Source: Candidatus Omnitrophota bacterium (lineage in GTDB: Bacteria; Omnitrophota; Gorgyraeia; Zapsychrales; Zapsychraceae). Taken from it: 6,074 nucleotides of DNA. The position numbers and the translations under genes were made by a program. The stretch is from the NCBI GenBank assembly GCA_030634235.1, contig DAOWBD010000066.1:1-6074 (forward strand), given 5' to 3'. Of this stretch, positions 5,771 to 6,074 are shown one piece after another; the stretch's first letter is position 1; the number at the start of each line of letters is the position of its first letter. The notes below the pieces were generated by a model. That model was not told the DNA's origin and searched no databases. It saw nothing but the letters and a program-made list of their open reading frames with translations.

Positions 5771-6074
5771 ATGGATGAGTGCGCTGTGATCCTTGAAGCA
5801 TCGAATATTAATAAATCTTATTCTCGCTCTAACAATGTGCTGCATATTCTTAAAGGGGTTGATCTAAAGATCGGGGAAGGCGAGATTGTTTCGGTTGTCG
5901 GGCCTTCCGGAGCTGGCAAATCAACGCTTTTGCATGGTCTCGGCGGATTAGACCGGCCAGACCAGGGTTCGGTTTATCTCGACGGGGAAAATATTTACGA
6001 TTTAAAAGATGCGGCGCGGGCCAAGATTCGCAATGGCAAGGTCGGTTTTGTTTTCCAGTTCTATCATTTGCTTC
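5771..6074 (+). CDS. lolD: Lipoprotein-releasing ABC transporter ATP-binding protein LolD (3' partial)
   Basis: This is the N-terminal 101 codons of an ABC ATPase, cut by the window end. LolD hydrolyses ATP on the cytosolic face to drive lipoprotein release by the LolC/E permease encoded just upstream. Visible motifs, counting from the ATG at 5771, are Walker A GPSGAGKST (residues 44-52, nt 5900-5926), GGLDRPDQGSVYLDGENIYDL and the Q-loop GFVFQFYHLL (Gln96). The F-Q-F-x-H-L-L form is typical of the LolD/MacB group. Signature, Walker B and H-loop lie beyond the window. The start is uncertain: the ATG at 5771 lies 2 nt after the lolC stop, while the GTG at 5786 would give the family-like N-terminus M-ILEASNINKSY and has a weak purine stretch (GGATGAG, 5773-5779) upstream. 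The near-overlap implies translational coupling with the permease gene. Confidence 0.92.
   Translation, partial: MDECAVILEASNINKSYSRSNNVLHILKGVDLKIGEGEIVSVVGPSGAGKSTLLHGLGGLDRPDQGSVYLDGENIYDLKDAARAKIRNGKVGFVFQFYHLL

Overview
The window is a chromosomal cell-envelope region of a Gram-negative (diderm, LPS-making) bacterium. All recognisable genes are on the + strand and are core functions: a bifunctional LpxC-FabZ protein (5' end outside the window), LpxA, LpxI, lysyl-tRNA synthetase, a LolC/E-type lipoprotein-releasing permease, and the start of its ATPase LolD. The LpxC-FabZ fusion, use of LpxI rather than LpxH, moderate GC and near-consensus sigma70-type promoters together suggest Omnitrophota (candidate phylum OP3) or a related PVC-like diderm lineage. 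Bacteroidota share the fusion, but LpxI and a TTGACA/TATAAT promoter are not typical of them. The taxonomic call is inference and only moderately secure.

Layout. 1-1005: LpxC (C-terminal about two thirds) fused to FabZ. 1006-1108: a gap with two candidate promoters and a 10-bp palindrome. 1109-1894: lpxA, followed by a strong intrinsic terminator (1905-1953). 1980-2789: lpxI, with a good Shine-Dalgarno sequence. 2786-2884: a long terminal-inverted-repeat element that begins inside the lpxI stop codon and resembles a MITE bounded by CTAG. 2885-2978: AT-rich DNA in which I see no gene or other signal. 2979-3007: a perfect TTGACA-17-TATAAT promoter driving lysS (3054-4517). 4572-5768: lolC/E permease. 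5771-6074: lolD, cut by the window end.

How the genes fit together. LpxA acylates UDP-GlcNAc, LpxC deacetylates that product, and LpxI later cleaves UDP-2,3-diacylglucosamine to lipid X; LpxD and LpxB are not in the window. FabZ draws on the same (R)-3-hydroxyacyl-ACP pool for fatty acid elongation, so the fusion ties phospholipid and lipid A synthesis together. LolCD extracts lipoproteins from the inner membrane for delivery to the outer membrane. lysS is a housekeeping gene between the two envelope groups; as I remember it, a similar lysS-lolCD and lpx neighbourhood occurs in Geobacter-like Desulfobacterota.

I found no new multi-gene system. The most unusual item is the palindromic element at 2786-2884. 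Smaller points are the placement of the lpxA terminator, the absence of Shine-Dalgarno sequences at lpxA and lolC, and the atypical hook region of the Lol permease.
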